From positions 62,001-126,000 of the forward strand of contig JAPJBO010000014.1 of the NCBI GenBank assembly GCA_030068145.1: DNA of 64,000 nucleotides, given 5' to 3'. Within the stretch, counting starts at the first letter, position 1; the number at the start of each line of letters is the position of its first letter. Shown in pieces: positions 1-11,900 of the stretch. This DNA comes from Diplonema papillatum. Its lineage: Eukaryota > Euglenozoa > Diplonemea > Diplonemida > Diplonemidae. The position numbers and the translations under genes are program-made. The notes beneath the pieces were generated by a model. It saw nothing but the letters and a program-made list of their open reading frames with translations, made no database searches and was not told where the DNA came from.

Positions 1-1613
1 CTGCTTGCCTGTCTTCGACGCGGGCCGCCGGCGAACGCGAGTAAAAGCAGTAGCTTGTTCTGGTGGTTGAACCGCGCGCTGGTGTGGTGCATCAAATGCG
101 AGCGCACTCGGTTTTCGCTCGGATCGCATTTCCTCAGAACGATGGGACTGCGGCCACATACCCGCTGTGATCGGAGACTGTGAGAGCTGTTCGATATCTG
201 CTCTTCTGTCTGCACTGTGCATCTGTGTCTGCGAAGGCGGCACACCTGATGGACGCTGCGGCTGTTTGTTCTGTCCTATCAGTGTTGACGGTGCATCTTG
301 TTGCTGAATCGCTGCGGAATCGTCCTGCAGAATACGTCGATATGGGCGAGGATCCGGTACCTGCTGTCGCTGACGTTGCTGTGATTGCGCCGGCCGCTGC
401 CGCGCTTGGTTAGGCTGGCATTGAGGTTGTTGCAATTGGTGGTGCCTCAGGTAGTTGGGATCTTCCCCTTTTTGAGGAGGCTCGACCGGAACCATAGGCG
501 GCTTCCGCTTTCCTGTGCTGGCGCTCATCGACCCGCTGGTGCCGAGGTGCGGCGGTCCCGTCTCCTGCATGACGTGCGTTGTAAGCGGCGTTGCATTCTC
601 GCTGGGGAAATCGTCGGCCTGCAAAAGCGGGCTTGGTACCCCCTCGCCGAAGCTCGGCAAGCTATTGTTCCGGGAGCTGCGGATCTGGCTACTTTCTGCC
701 AGTGTGGGAGGCGCTTGTCTAGACCCGGCGTGTTGTTCTGACAACGACGTTCGCGACGACGCAGCGCTTTGAACGCTGCTAAAGCGAGCTAATCGGCTGG
801 CACTGTCTGTGTGCAAAAGAGGCGAGGAATCCGCGTCGCCTCTGTCTGAAGGAGCGCAAATCGGCGAACCTGGATTCTGCGTACAGCCGTCGTAGACCGA
901 CTGCTGCCCTCTCCGCAGGCACTGGCGCAGGACACGCGTGAGCTTCTCTCTCGCTTTGACGAACGCCACTTTCCTCTTGTGCTCCGCCAACTTGTCCGTT
1001 TTTGCCTGCTCACGGAGGACGTCTTCGTAGTGTGATCGTTCCTCCAGGCGGGCGCGAAGAGCGCTAATTTGCTCCAAAATTTCGTGCACTTCGGAGTCAT
1101 TGTTTGCTTGCTTCTCATCCTCCTGCAACTTGTTCCATCTGTTATGTTTAATTTGATGCAAAGTGCTGCTGCGTTTTTCCCCGATCAGCTCCGAAGCCCC
1201 CGTCTGTTCTCCGATTGAACTGAACTGCTTGTGTCACGGGGCTGTGGGGTCACAGCATACCTTTTGGTGTAGTGTTCAGCGCTGGTGGTCAGCATGGTGA
1301 CGATGCTGTGGCGCTTCTGCGCTCGTTGTTGAGATACACAAACTTGCTGTGCATAAGCCTCGTACACCTTCGTGGTCGCAGAAAGAACTTCGCGGGCGGC
1401 GTGTGGAAGCTCCGGAATTAGCAGCTCTGTTCCCAGCAACGCGCTTTCATCGTCGTCTTCCACCGTTCGCAGCAAAACATCACCGCCGTCGATACGAAAC
1501 TTTACGTTGCCACCTGCCGCCCACCACACTCCTTCTTCGAATCGAGGCAGTCTCTTGATCTTGCATTTTCTCATTTCAGATGATACGGTTGTGGCTTCCC
1601 CATACCCGCACAC
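1..1613 (-). CDS. Coiled-coil, Gln/Pro/Ser-rich protein (3' end beyond window)
   Basis: At least two exons. The upstream exon (1613 or later to 1261) encodes a stretch around FEEGVWWAAGG and ends at a GTATGC donor (1260-1255). A 122 nt intron ends in ACAG, and the next exon starts at 1138. Joining them gives a continuous frame (...EHYTK-R-WNKLQ...). That frame then stays open for about 380 codons to position 1 with no stop. Residues just after the junction are a heptad-like coiled coil (EILEQISALRARLEERSHYE). The rest is low-complexity Gln/Pro/Ser-rich sequence. I do not recognise a family. The start is uncertain: Met at 1613 is the most upstream in-frame ATG, but an exon boundary near 1566 is possible. 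Long open frame plus matching splice phase make this a real gene; function unknown. Confidence 0.65.
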
Positions 1614-2373
1614 CTTTTTTAACGAACCCCCGTGGACAAGGGTGAGGACAGCACTGAAAAGAGGGTTGCTTCATAGTGTCAAGCTAAGCTGTGAAACAGA
1701 GGTTCTGCGAGGGCTGCAATGGTGCAACTTCTGCATTCGCGGGTGAGTCCTAGTATTGGATACGGCCGATCAGCGGTTCAACAGACAAAGGCTATCAGAC
1801 AAAGACAAAGAGTTTCGACATAGCTAGGGGGCAAGATCGCACAACAACTTTTGCATTCGCGGGTGAGCCACAGTATTGTATCAGGCACGAAATTGGGCCC
1901 TTCCATCTTTTCGGGAGGGAAGGGATTCGACTTATCCGAAGAACTCACATAACTTGCGAAATGTAATACTTCACTTGATTGGAGAGGGGGAGACTTTGTC
2001 GAAGGAGTTGCGGCGCCGTATTGTTGTGTCGTCAGCGGTCAATAAATGCGGGCCTGGCAGCGGAAGCTGCCATCCTGCTGGGAACAGGCCAGAAAGAGTA
2101 GGCGACGAAGTGCGTTGCACTTTTTCTTTCGGGTGGGCACACGCCACGTGAGACCGTCGCAAAATGCCCGAAGCTCGCATCTGCTTTTTTGTGTTTTCGG
2201 AAGGCGGATGGGTGAACCAAACTTGTAGGAGGCGTGACGAGCGATGAAGCACCCGCGTGCAAGCGCGACAACGAAATCAACGAAATACCGGCTGATCCGA
2301 AGGCAGTGCAAAAGTTGAGAGACCGTTGAGATTGATGATCGAAGGTACCAAAGCTCAGCCGCAGTGTCTGCCA
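1614..2373. other. Intergenic, no supported gene
   Basis: Only short overlapping ORFs are present, without domain signal. The phrase tttgcattcgcgggtgag occurs twice (near 1730-1745 and 1851-1866), a small direct repeat. Confidence 0.5.
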
Positions 2374-3204
2374 TCATGCGCTCGGATCAGTATTCGAGCG
2401 AATAATGGTTTGACAAAAAGCGTCTTGGCTCTTCGGGAATGTATCAGGTGGCGGATCCGTGTATGCAAACAAACTAGAATATCCACTTCCATCCATACGC
2501 GGCAGTTGCGTTGTTGTGCGCGATCGAACCTTGTTGAGGAGCACGTTTTGCTCAGCCGCCACACGAGCCGCAAGCTCTTGCGTGATTGAGACCTGCGTGT
2601 CTATGTTCTTTGCGTCAGCAGCATACGTCGTTCGCGACCTCCATTGTTTGCGCGGCAGCTCGAGGTCGTGGTATAAGGTGTGTGCTTGCAGCAACGTTCG
2701 TGCAGTGTCGACAAGAGGATAATGAGTGCAGAGTTCAACGACATCGTTCACAACCACGATCTTGGTATCGGGAGCCTTTACCAACGCGAGACCCGCGGAC
2801 ACAACCACTGATATTTCATAGACTCCGACGATAATGGGCGTGAAGTGGAAGCGGACGACGTTATCACTGCCACGCACTGCATCTGTCGTCAGGTCAACGT
2901 ATTTTGCGGCGTTTCCGGCAAGCAGTGTGACATGCGGGGTGTAATCAGTCGCAGTGACACCGTTGTTTGCAGGATTCGAACAGGAGTCGTAAACAGCAAC
3001 TTTGCAGAACACTGGGCGGTTGACTTGGTTGTTTTCCGAGCAGCTCAAAAACGCCTCGGAAACGCTCTTCACAGCAACCATACTGGTGTCTTCGACGGCC
3101 AGCGGGTGGGGCACCACGGCATCGGGCACCACATTGTTGATGTTTGTTACCAACGCTGTCGCCGAACCAACCCACAAACACGTCCACCAGCATGCAGCCG
3201 GCAT
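2374..3204 (-). CDS. Predicted secreted protein with filamin/Ig-like segment
   Basis: Single open frame of 276 codons. The N terminus (MPAACWWTCLWVGSATALVT) is a plausible signal peptide. Residues about 60-150 read like a filamin-type immunoglobulin repeat: a V-x-V-x-D strand (VAVYDSC), then the hallmark F-x-P-x-x-x-G-x-Y-x-I-x-V (FTPIIVGVYEISV). Cysteines are spaced as in an exported domain. The C-terminal third is predicted helical with no motif. It lies in the same orientation as its neighbours, about 880 bp downstream of the 366-aa coiled-coil gene. The filamin assignment rests on motif spacing only. The protein may act in the secretory pathway or at the cell surface. Confidence 0.6.
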   Translation of the reverse strand: MPAACWWTCLWVGSATALVTNINNVVPDAVVPHPLAVEDTSMVAVKSVSEAFLSCSENNQVNRPVFCKVAVYDSCSNPANNGVTATDYTPHVTLLAGNAAKYVDLTTDAVRGSDNVVRFHFTPIIVGVYEISVVVSAGLALVKAPDTKIVVVNDVVELCTHYPLVDTARTLLQAHTLYHDLELPRKQWRSRTTYAADAKNIDTQVSITQELAARVAAEQNVLLNKVRSRTTTQLPRMDGSGYSSLFAYTDPPPDTFPKSQDAFCQTIIRSNTDPSA

Positions 3205-4081
3205 TTGAGGTATGCCGTCAGTGTGTTGTTGTCGCCAGCCCTTTGAGTACGGTTTCTTTGAGCCTCGTTGTCTCGTTACAGCTCACACCAAGAGATTCCT
3301 TGTTGATCGTGTTTCGGTTTAAAAGCATCGGACATAATGTTACAATAGGACGGGCCATCGGTGTGCCGCCCTATTGTCGTATTTCACTGGATGCTTGTGC
3401 CCTACAACATTCAAACCGTCTCGCAGTTTCTACTGTCATGTTGCTAAATATTCTTTTGGGGGGGGGGGGCAGCGCTCTTGTTAAGGATCAGCCACTTTGG
3501 CCGGATGGCCGGATAAACCAGACCCCCCCCCCCCCCCCCCCCTCTACAGTGCAGTTGCCTTGGAGGCTGGGTGGTCAAATTCTCGAAGGTGAAATGGTCG
3601 AAATTCCCTGCCAAAAGTGGGCCCACAAAAATTTTCCAAAGTGTGGTATTTGGGGTATTTGGGGCAAAAAAAAAAAATTTTTTTTCTGACCGCCCACCGG
3701 CTGATGGATGGATGGATGGATGGTTCTTAACAAGATGCCTGGGGGGGGGGGGCCGGAGGGCGGCATTTTGACCATCGTACGAGGCAGGGACGACTCGCCC
3801 GCCTTCTATGCGCCCCCCTACACCAGCCTGGGTCCACATGGGGGATAGTCTCACCAGGAGACAATGTTGATGTTGCCCCGAAAGTATGGCAACATCTCTT
3901 TTCTGCAAAGATCTCGGCATCCTTTCGGTCTGAGCGCACGCAGCAACAGGATCATTCGGCAACCGCATTTCTTTGCCGAGCAAAACGAATTGTGTATCCA
4001 AGAACGGGAAACAACCAATTGGATTGGGAACTGGTGTAAATGCAACGGGCGCGGATCGCATAGCAAGTGCGAAGAGCGGTC
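3205..4081. repeat. Low-complexity intergenic block (G, C, A/T tracts, ATGG repeats)
   Basis: Contains a G10 run near 3461, a C run of about 18 near 3524, an A12 run directly followed by a T10 run near 3665, five ATGG units near 3705-3722, and a G12 run near 3740. ORFs across it (3444-4061 minus and shadows) are composed of these tracts and are not supported as genes. Confidence 0.7.
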
Positions 4082-5182
4082 CTACCCCTTCCTCTCCAGA
4101 AGCTTGTACTCCGAGCTGGCAAGCGCTTGCTGCCGAAGGGAAACATCAGTTTCGATGCCCAGCTGTCGTTGGATCAAATCTTTCCAATGCACCGTCCGGG
4201 TTTGAAGAGCCTCTCGAGATGCATGCAGGGCTTGAATGCGCGCTGTGTAAATCTGGATCACATCCACAACCGAACAATGGTCTACATGCTGGCACAATAG
4301 GTTCATCTTGTCGTCAGAAGCAATCACCGGTTGGCCGTCGGTTACCGACGGCTCCTCGAATAGAGGCAGCAGCCTTGCAACGGCGCTTGGGGACAAGGCC
4401 GCAGACGCACCCATCGAGAAGAGATGCCGCTCTCGGTGTCGCAGTTTCTGTTCGTTGGCTGCTAATTCGGCGGAACTTGCGAGCAGCTTGATGCGCTGTG
4501 CGGAGTACTTTTTGCGATGAGACTCTTCGTCAGCAGCAACGAGAGCGTGGTGGCTGCTGACCCGGTGCAGCTCGGACAAAGTGCTGCGCAACTTCGTGAT
4601 CTCTGAAGCTATGATGCTTAAACGGTGCTCGTTGCGGGCCAGAGCAAGCTCACGGAGCGGCAGCGACCGCAGGATCCGCTCCCGGCACCGCAAATTGTCG
4701 TCCTGCTTCGTCAGGCGAAAGTGACGCTGTTTACGGGCGTTCACCGTCGGTGAGTCCCGTGCATGGTGCCACACGCGGCACCCAGTTTCGGTATTTGTGT
4801 CGGCAACATCCTTTGCGACGTATTGTTCAGGCAAAGCAACATGAGAGAGCATGTTGGGCGCAAAATTCAGGTCAATCAAGTCAGCTTCCAACTTCTCCCG
4901 AGTGCGGGCGTGTTGCTTGATGCGGTCCTCAACAGATCTCATTCTCCGGTCCATCGACGCCCACTCCCTTGAAACGTCGGCCTCGCGGACTGACAACTCC
5001 GCCTCCCACTCGTCTAGTCTGTCCGCGGGCAACGGGAAACGCAACGCAGCACGCTCTATGTTTTCATCCCTTTCCGTGGCGCCCCTTTGTCGCTTTTCCT
5101 CGTCTGGTGCCGCTCCGCACGGATCGCCGGCTTCGAGCGAACGCAACTTGTCTCTAAGCTTCGCTAGCTGAGTACACGACAT
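4082..5182 (-). CDS. Coiled-coil protein, hypothetical
   Basis: 366 codons, single frame, Met at 5182. The sequence is charged and helical almost throughout. Coiled-coil stretches are visible around residues 55-110 (DEWEAELSVREADVSREW, RRMRSVEDRIKQ), 160-250 (RERILRSLPLRELALARNE, ASEITKLRSTLSELH) and 310-360. No catalytic or binding motif was recognised. It sits between the secreted protein and the Ubl/coiled-coil gene on the same strand. Its C terminus (LLERKG) stops just before the low-complexity block, so a further 3' exon cannot be excluded. A structural or scaffold role is a guess from composition only. Confidence 0.6.
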   Translation of the reverse strand: MSCTQLAKLRDKLRSLEAGDPCGAAPDEEKRQRGATERDENIERAALRFPLPADRLDEWEAELSVREADVSREWASMDRRMRSVEDRIKQHARTREKLEADLIDLNFAPNMLSHVALPEQYVAKDVADTNTETGCRVWHHARDSPTVNARKQRHFRLTKQDDNLRCRERILRSLPLRELALARNEHRLSIIASEITKLRSTLSELHRVSSHHALVAADEESHRKKYSAQRIKLLASSAELAANEQKLRHRERHLFSMGASAALSPSAVARLLPLFEEPSVTDGQPVIASDDKMNLLCQHVDHCSVVDVIQIYTARIQALHASREALQTRTVHWKDLIQRQLGIETDVSLRQQALASSEYKLLERKG

Positions 5183-6306
5183 GAAACCTTTTGCTTTCGC
5201 GTCCTAACGGTAGGCTAAGAGTAGACTCCTGGACATTGTGGCAGACTATCTAACCACCAACAGCTAAGGGGGCATTCATTGGAGAGTTCGAACAACCACT
5301 AAACTGACACATGGGCGAAGTAGCAGATGGAAATTGATGTCACGCATTTAAGTGCGAGCGTTGTCAGCCCTGCATAGACAGCAAACGAAAAGGGAAACGG
5401 CTACGATTCGCTTCGTTGATCTAAACGAGACAACAATTACACAAAGACACAGTAGGAACAACCGGAATGCAAAACCAGCACTTGGGCAGGGTGTGAACGA
5501 CAACACTTTCATTCTGAAATTGCTGCAGTGAAGCAAAGCAGACGTGACCCTAAAGGGTCTCGTTTCCCCTTGTTCTTCATTGCGGGGTAGAGTCTATCTC
5601 AAGAAGCACCTGATAGCCAGCGCTACCAATGTTGCTTCGACTAGCCATCAGCGCGCCCGCCATCAAGCTCTCCCGTTTTGTTTGCGAACAAGATAAGTGC
5701 GGTTGCACAAGATTTCACCGCTGCGGTCTCTAAAAAGTAGAAGAAGACGAAAGATCCCGGAATAGCGCGCGGTTCGCCTTCCTTTGTCCCGGACTCCTGC
5801 GCGGTCAACCAAAGCAAGCAATCCGAGGGAAAGTTCTGCTGCGGCGTGCCGCTCTGAAGAGTTAATTCACCGTGACACGGACCGTACAGGGGTCTTACGA
5901 AAGACAGGGCTCTATAGTGCATTGCAGGCAGCCCGCGTGGTTAATTGACTGAAATTCTAGAAACACGAAAAAGCAGAGAGAAGACAACACCACACGCGAT
6001 GCGCCTCACGAGACAGTCCTTTCGCAAGCTTCTGGGAAGCTAGGCCAGCACTGAGGAGTGTGACGGACCAAACTACTCCCAGCTCGTCAGGCTTCATTTC
6101 CTGGTCGTGACTATGATTCAATGGTTATCAACGTATTCTTGTAACTGTTTCTGCCATACTAAGCTTGCTTGCTCAGCTTGGCCGGTTGTTGCATATCTGC
6201 CAGCTGGGGTCTGCGAGCAAACCCGGGCGAAGGATTCCGACAAAACGGCATTCAACGGGGGGCGAAGTTCAACCCAGGATGGAACAACAGAAAATGAGGC
6301 TCCGTG
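5183..6306. other. Intergenic, no supported gene
   Basis: About 1.1 kb with only short ORFs on both strands and no recognisable domain or RNA gene. Confidence 0.5.
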
Positions 6307-7797
6307 CTACGGCATGGGTGAACGTAGCAGTGGCTGCGGCGACGGCACCTCAGCCGAGTAAGAAGCCTGCCTGTGCTTCAGGGTGTCGACCATCTGCCGC
6401 TTCTTTCTGACATATTCCAGTTCTTGCTGCACCTGTGTGCGGAACAAAAATTATGCGTGTAACGAACACAAGTGCTAGGCTTGCCCCGTGGAACTTCTTC
6501 CGTGCGCGAAGTTCGTCATAATGGGGTGAAACTGTGGTTGTTTGGCACCTTGAGGGCACCCCAGAAGGCACGCTCTCATAATGGTCGCGATGGACCACCG
6601 CTGCCGAATTATTGCACACATATCACACCAGTCCATCAGTTATAACTTCGGTTCGGAATAACATTCCGCAGCAAAGAAGCATACCACTGAAGCCTCCTTT
6701 TCGAGTTCCGCGCGCCGCTCTATGAGCTGGGCCTGCAGGTTGTCCATTTGGAACGCATTCATCGAGCGCTGCGCGTCAAACCGGGCGCAGGCTTGGCGGA
6801 AGGCGGATTCGATTTCGAGATCCCTGTCTCCACCCTGCTGTGTCAATGTAGCGGAACGGGGAACCGATGATCTCCGCTTCAAGAGTCTGCGCGCCGTTGA
6901 GGTTGCTGAACGCTGCATGCTAGGTGGAGGTGTGGCGCGGGCTGGTGGGAGCTCTTCGACGCAAACAAACTGAGTCTCGTCGCCTCCCTCTTGATGCATC
7001 ATTCGAGTCAACGTGTTGTGCTGGTCCAATTGCTCTGTGGTTAGCCGTGTGGGTGAGTCGCAGGGTTCTAACAGCCGCTGCTCCTCTGCCTCCACCTGCC
7101 GCTGTTTCAGCCTGAATTTCTGCTCCTCTTCAGCTAGCTGCATTTCCTTAACCCGCAACGATTCTTCGACGCGCTCGAGAGAGCGCAGACACTCGGTGTT
7201 TTCCTTTATGCGCCGCGCTATGCCCGAAGAGCCGCCCGCTGAGGGCTGCCGCGTACCTGAATCAGGGGGGCTGGCTTTTGACGAGAGAGAAGAACGGCGT
7301 GTGTCCGAATATCGACGAGGGTCGTTTTTGCGAGAGGTGTCGTCGTGAGGGTGCACGTGCAGCTCAAAGTTGCGCATAGTGCGGTCTGGTAGAAAGGGCG
7401 GGTCCCATTCGGAATGCGAGGGCGGATCGATAGCACCGTCTTGCGGTGTAGGGTGGAGAGCATGTGACGGAAAGGCAGCACCAACCGGGGGCAGTTGCGG
7501 GGGTTGCATGCCGGGTTTGGGGGGTGCTGGGCGGGCGGCTGGTGAGGATGCGTTGAGAGTCGTTGAGAGGTCGTCTTGCTCGAAAATGGAGCCGCGGGCC
7601 CGCAGGGTCACGCTTACCTCGCCGTTCACGGCGCACTTCGCAATGCACGAGTCTTCGTGCAGTACTTCGCCCGATACGATCAGCACCTGTGTTTTTGCAG
7701 GAACGCCGGTAGTGTCCTCCAGGTGCCGCTTCAGCTGCCGGGTCGAGAGCTTTTGCAAACTGCCTTCGAACACCAGGCTGTAAATCATGCCATCCAT
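6307..7797 (-). CDS. Ubiquitin-like domain plus coiled-coil protein (two exons)
   Basis: Exon 1 is 7797-6685, a GTATGC donor follows at 6684, and a 252 nt intron ends in ACAG. Exon 2 is 6432-6307, phase 0, encoding VQQELEYVRKKRQMVDTLKH then 21 residues and a stop. I chose the Met at 7797 because the ubiquitin-like fold begins there (MDGMIYSLVFEGSLQKLST...QVLIVSG...). Upstream in-frame residues are basic and low complexity. Residues 1-70 resemble the Ubl at the N terminus of FIP200/Atg11 and TBK1-type proteins, a resemblance rather than an assignment. Residues about 80-200 are Pro/Ser-rich. A coiled coil follows (SLERVEESLRVKEMQLAEEE), then a second helical segment bridging the splice site. 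Length is about 412 aa. Role unknown; an adaptor or scaffold is plausible. Confidence 0.65.
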
Positions 7798-8120
7798 CTC
7801 ATTCCGCGCGCGCACTGTACTACGCCGGACCCGCCTCTCGCCGTGCACGCTCGCGCCTCGCCTGTGAGGCCCCGCCCATCGTTGGGTTGGAAAACTACGA
7901 GAACCGCCGTGCGTTGGCACGACCATGCCCCCACCACCCTCCCACCGCGGCTGGGGGCCTCCTGATTAGTTCGTTGGTATAAAAACACATGCGAGTTTTG
8001 AGTATCGATAAGGGAGGCGGTTTTTTTGTGTGTCCGGTCCAGTTTTTTTTTTTTTTGGCCTATGTGCGCGCGCGCGTAAACTTTTGGAACGGGGAAAAAA
8101 AACTTTTGCCAAAAAAAAAA

Positions 8121-8152
8121 GTAGTAGTAGTAGTACCTACTACTACTACTAC
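8121..8152. repeat. Perfect GTA/TAC inverted repeat
   Basis: A GTA trinucleotide run (8121-8135) is followed after CC by its exact reverse complement (8138-8152), giving 15 bp arms and a 2 nt loop. It lies just after two A-rich tracts. Confidence 0.9.
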
Positions 8153-8304
8153 GAGGGGTATCCGGGAACAAGTCAGGGAGAAGAACGGAGCAATCTTTAC
8201 AAACGAACGAGTGACATAAGGTGGCCGCTTGAGCGGCGCCAATCCGAGCGCACGCAGCAGCAGTGACGCGTCGGCAGTATTTGCACTTCAGGATGGGGCT
8301 GCCG

Positions 8305-8949
8305 TCATGAGTGTCGACGGCTAGCGAGTGTCGACAGAGGGTGGGTGGTCGGAGCAAGCTTGAACGTGGCAGGTCGGTGCAGTTGGTCGATGTACTTCGG
8401 CGCATTAACCTTGCGCGTGCGCCGCGCAGCCTGCGAGATCACGCGCTTCCGGGGTCGTCCGGATCCGGTCCCACGTGCCTTCATGCCTTTCCGCGTCTTC
8501 CGCGGCGGCCGCACGGTTCTCTGCCTGGTGGCCTCCACCACCCGCTGGACCTTCGCGTCCCATGCTACCCTGTCTGCCATCAGCTCCCGGATCTCCTCAG
8601 TGTTCGACATGCCGAGGTCGCGTTGGAGCACATCGAGATAAGAAAGCGGAGGTCGACCGCGTTTCTTCTTTCGACGTGTCGTTGCAAGAAGCACGCTCGA
8701 TGCTGGCTGGTCCGCCCTCAGGCAGTGCCCAGCGAAGCGGAGCCGCTTTCTCTACAACTCAACTTCGATCCTCGGAAGCTGATCCGCAAAAAAGTCATTA
8801 TTGCTACAGCGCGTTTCGCGACTGTAGACCTTAATGCCTCGAACAAACCGAACTAGACAAGTGTATGCTCCCGTGATCTCAGGAAGCAGGGAAGTGCCAA
8901 CGATCCAAGTTTCGGCGCCTGACAGAAGGATGGGAACCACGAGCGTCCC
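8305..8949 (-). pseudogene. 3' remnant of a non-LTR reverse transcriptase
   Basis: Reading the minus strand from 8949, the frame gives a typical RT C-terminal segment (VPILLSGAETW). An in-frame TAG follows at 8752-8754, and the same frame then continues (RKRLRFAGHCLR...), ending in a basic tail at 8305. The R-L-R-F-A-G-H motif followed by a W-D-A-K-V segment is characteristic of the thumb/C-terminal region of RTE/Jockey-like elements. Everything upstream (fingers, palm, YxDD) is missing, because the remnant ends exactly at the A19 tract at 8950. One nonsense codon and the truncation make it a dead copy. A related tail fragment lies near 55.05 kb. Confidence 0.7.
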
Positions 8950-8968
8950 AAAAAAAAAAAAAAAAAAA
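8950..8968 (+). repeat. A19 tract immediately upstream of the RLE element ORF
   Basis: Nineteen consecutive A residues, then 17 nt, then the ATG at 8986. The frame of the ORF runs back through the tract (Lys codons) to a TGA at 8920. Confidence 0.9.
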
Positions 8969-8985
8969 TCGTTGAGAACACACGC

Positions 8986-11900
8986 ATGGCCGCCCCCGAC
9001 CCGGGGGGTGGCGGGCCCCCCGCTCCGGCGGGCGGGGCGGGAGGACGGGACGCCGCCCTCGGAGCAGGGACGGGCAGCCGGGAGCTGGCCGCTGCCTTCT
9101 CGGCAGGGGCAGCGGCCCTGTCGACGGCCGGGTGGCCGGGGTTCGCGTGCCCCGCCGCCGCGACACGGACACCGACGGACGCCGCTGCGTTCGCCGCGTC
9201 TCTCCGGGCCGCCCCCCGGACGTTCGCTGAGGCGGTCGCGCGGGGAGAGGACGCTTCCGCCGCCGCCGCTGTCGATGCCGCCGTCGATGCCGCCGTCCCG
9301 ACGTTCGCCGAGGCGCTGAGGCAGGGAAGACGCGCTCCCGCCGCAGCCGCAGTCGCCGCAGCCGCAGCCGCCGACACCCGTGTGAACACGGCGCAGCCCG
9401 CAGGCCGGAAGGAGGAAGTCTGTCGGAACTTCAACTTCCGGCGCGCAGGCTGTCGTCGTAGCCAGTGCCGGTACGAGCACCGGTTGCTCCCCATTTGCCC
9501 TGCCTTCAAGCAGGGTAGGTGCCGGAACACCCGGTGCCCGGACCGGCACCAGCGCGCGGGGGAGGTACGCCCCTTTTTTTCAAACAACAAACCCACAGCG
9601 CCGTTTGCGAACCGCTCGTACCACCCCCCCCCTTTGCGAACCAAACAAACAGCACAGACAACCGGGCCGAGGCCTGCACGCTCCAGCAAGGGTGTGCAGG
9701 CCACGGCGCTACACGCCGTCGACGAGCTCCCGGAGGGACCGCAGCTTCCCGCGGTTCTGGACGCTTGGGCGAGAGTCCGCCGGGCGCAGGCGGAGGCGGA
9801 GGCGCTGGAGGAAGAACACCTCCAGTGGTTTCGCAGCTGGGCCGCCACGCCGGTGGTGGCCCTCTGTGGCCTTTGCGGGCGGTTGAGCGCCTCCGCCGGC
9901 GAGGCCGCTCAGCACGCCTCCCAGCACCGCAGGGAGACCGCGAGTCGGGGCTACGACGAGCTCGTCGTAGCCCACGTCGCCGAGATGGACGCATCTCTCG
10001 GCGAGATGCAGGAGATCTTGCGGGGGCTCGCCCCACAAGAGGAGGCCGAGAGGGCACTGGTGCCGAGCGCACCGCGGGCGGCGAGGGTGCCCCACCAGGG
10101 GTTTGCGTTCCTCCCGCCGCCGGTAGCCCCTGGGCCAAAGGAGCCGGCCGGAAGGGACGCTGGGATGCGTGAGGCATCCGAGGCCCCCCAGGCCGGCGAT
10201 CTGCCGGTGGGGCGCCGCCTCTTTGACGAGGAGGTGGACTTCCCGAGGTCGTCGGCGGCGTCCTCGCCGGCGACTCCTCGGGACGTCGAGCTAGTCCCGG
10301 CGGGGCGTCCCAGGGCGCAGTCGTTGCCGGCAAGCAGGGAGGGCGACCAGGCCCAGGCTGACCCCGTTGCCGTCCAGGCAGAACCCGCCGCCGCCGGGTG
10401 CGAGGCCGTTCAGGCCGACCTCGTCGCCGCTTGTGGCGAGGTCGACCTGGCTGACCCCGCAGACGCCAGGGGCGAGGCCGTCCAGGCCGACCTCGTCGCC
10501 GCTTGTGGCGAGGTCGGCCTGGCCGACCCCGCAGCCGCCGGGTGCGAGGCCGTCCAGGCCGACCTCGTCGCCGCTTGTGGCGAGGTCGACCTGGCCGACC
10601 CCGCAGTCGCCAGGTGCGAGGCCAGCCAGGCCGACCCCGTCGCCGCTAGTGGCGAGGTCGACCAGGCCGACCGAGCAGCGGCCGCCCGGGCCGAACCCGC
10701 GGCCGCCGGAGGCGAGGGAGTCCGGGCCGACCACGTCGCGGCTGGCGGCGAGGCCGGCCCGGCCGCCCTCGCAGGCGCCGCCCAAGCCAGCTCGGCACGG
10801 GACAGGCGGCATAGCCGGAAGTTCAGGCACGGGGTGGACCTGAGCGCCCTGCGAGGGAGCTCGGAGGCGAACCCCTTTCCGGATTCCGAGTCCGGGACTG
10901 GCTCTGGACCGGGCGAGGACGGGTCGGATTCGGGCTCCGAGTCGGACGACGAACTGGCTCAAGAGGGGGCGGGTGCTCCGCGGGCCGACGGGGGGGACAA
11001 GGGAGGCCCCGACCCCGGAGACGGGGGCGCGGGGGCGGGCGCAGCGCCGCCGAGCCAGCCGTCGGCCGAAGCGCCAGCAGCGGAGGGAGGGTCCGATCAG
11101 CGAGAACCCCCGGGAGGAGGCTGCCGGGAAGGAGCCCAGCAACCGGGCCAGGCCGAGGCGCCGGCCGGGGGCTCTGAAGCCCACCAGGGGCAGGGGGCCA
11201 AGCGCCCCGCATCGCGGTCCCCGGTCGGTACGCCGGCGGCCGTGCGCCGCAGACGGCCGGGAGGCCCCGAGGAAGGGTGGGAGACCCCCCCGTCCGGGCT
11301 CACCTGGGGGTACGTGCCGTCGGAGCCCAGCTTCCTGTCGGAGGGGGCCGAGGCGATGGATGGAGGCTTCCTTCGGCCGGGTTCGCCGGCGCCCGGGCCG
11401 AGCCAGCCGGCGCAGGGTTCGGAGCAAGCCTCGGCCTCTGAGCAGCGAGACGTCAGCGGCGGATCCGGCACCCCCGCTCCGGGGGTCGGATCACCGGAAC
11501 CGCAGCAGCGACCCCCGGTAGACGCGGCGAGCCAACGCCTTCTGGAGAGGGTGTGCGGGGCCACGCTTGGGACTCCGGCGACTGGAGCCAAGCGCCCCGC
11601 GTCACGATCGCCCGTCGGGACGCCGGCCCCGGTGAGGCAGAAGCCCGACACGGGCCTGGGGAGGGGCGCGGGCCTGGTCGCCTCAGTGCGAGCCATCGCC
11701 GCGCGGGTGAAGGACAGGTTGGCGCAGCCCGGCCAGGGGAGGGGAGCGGCCATGGAGAGCCAACCCCCGGGTCCCCCGCAGTCCAGCTGGCCACTTACGC
11801 CCGTCCTGTTCCCGGACAGCGTGAGGGTGGCGCACGCGGCCGGGATAGCAAGCCCGGACCCGGAGATTCACGTCTCCTTGGGAAGGGGCGGCGATGACCC

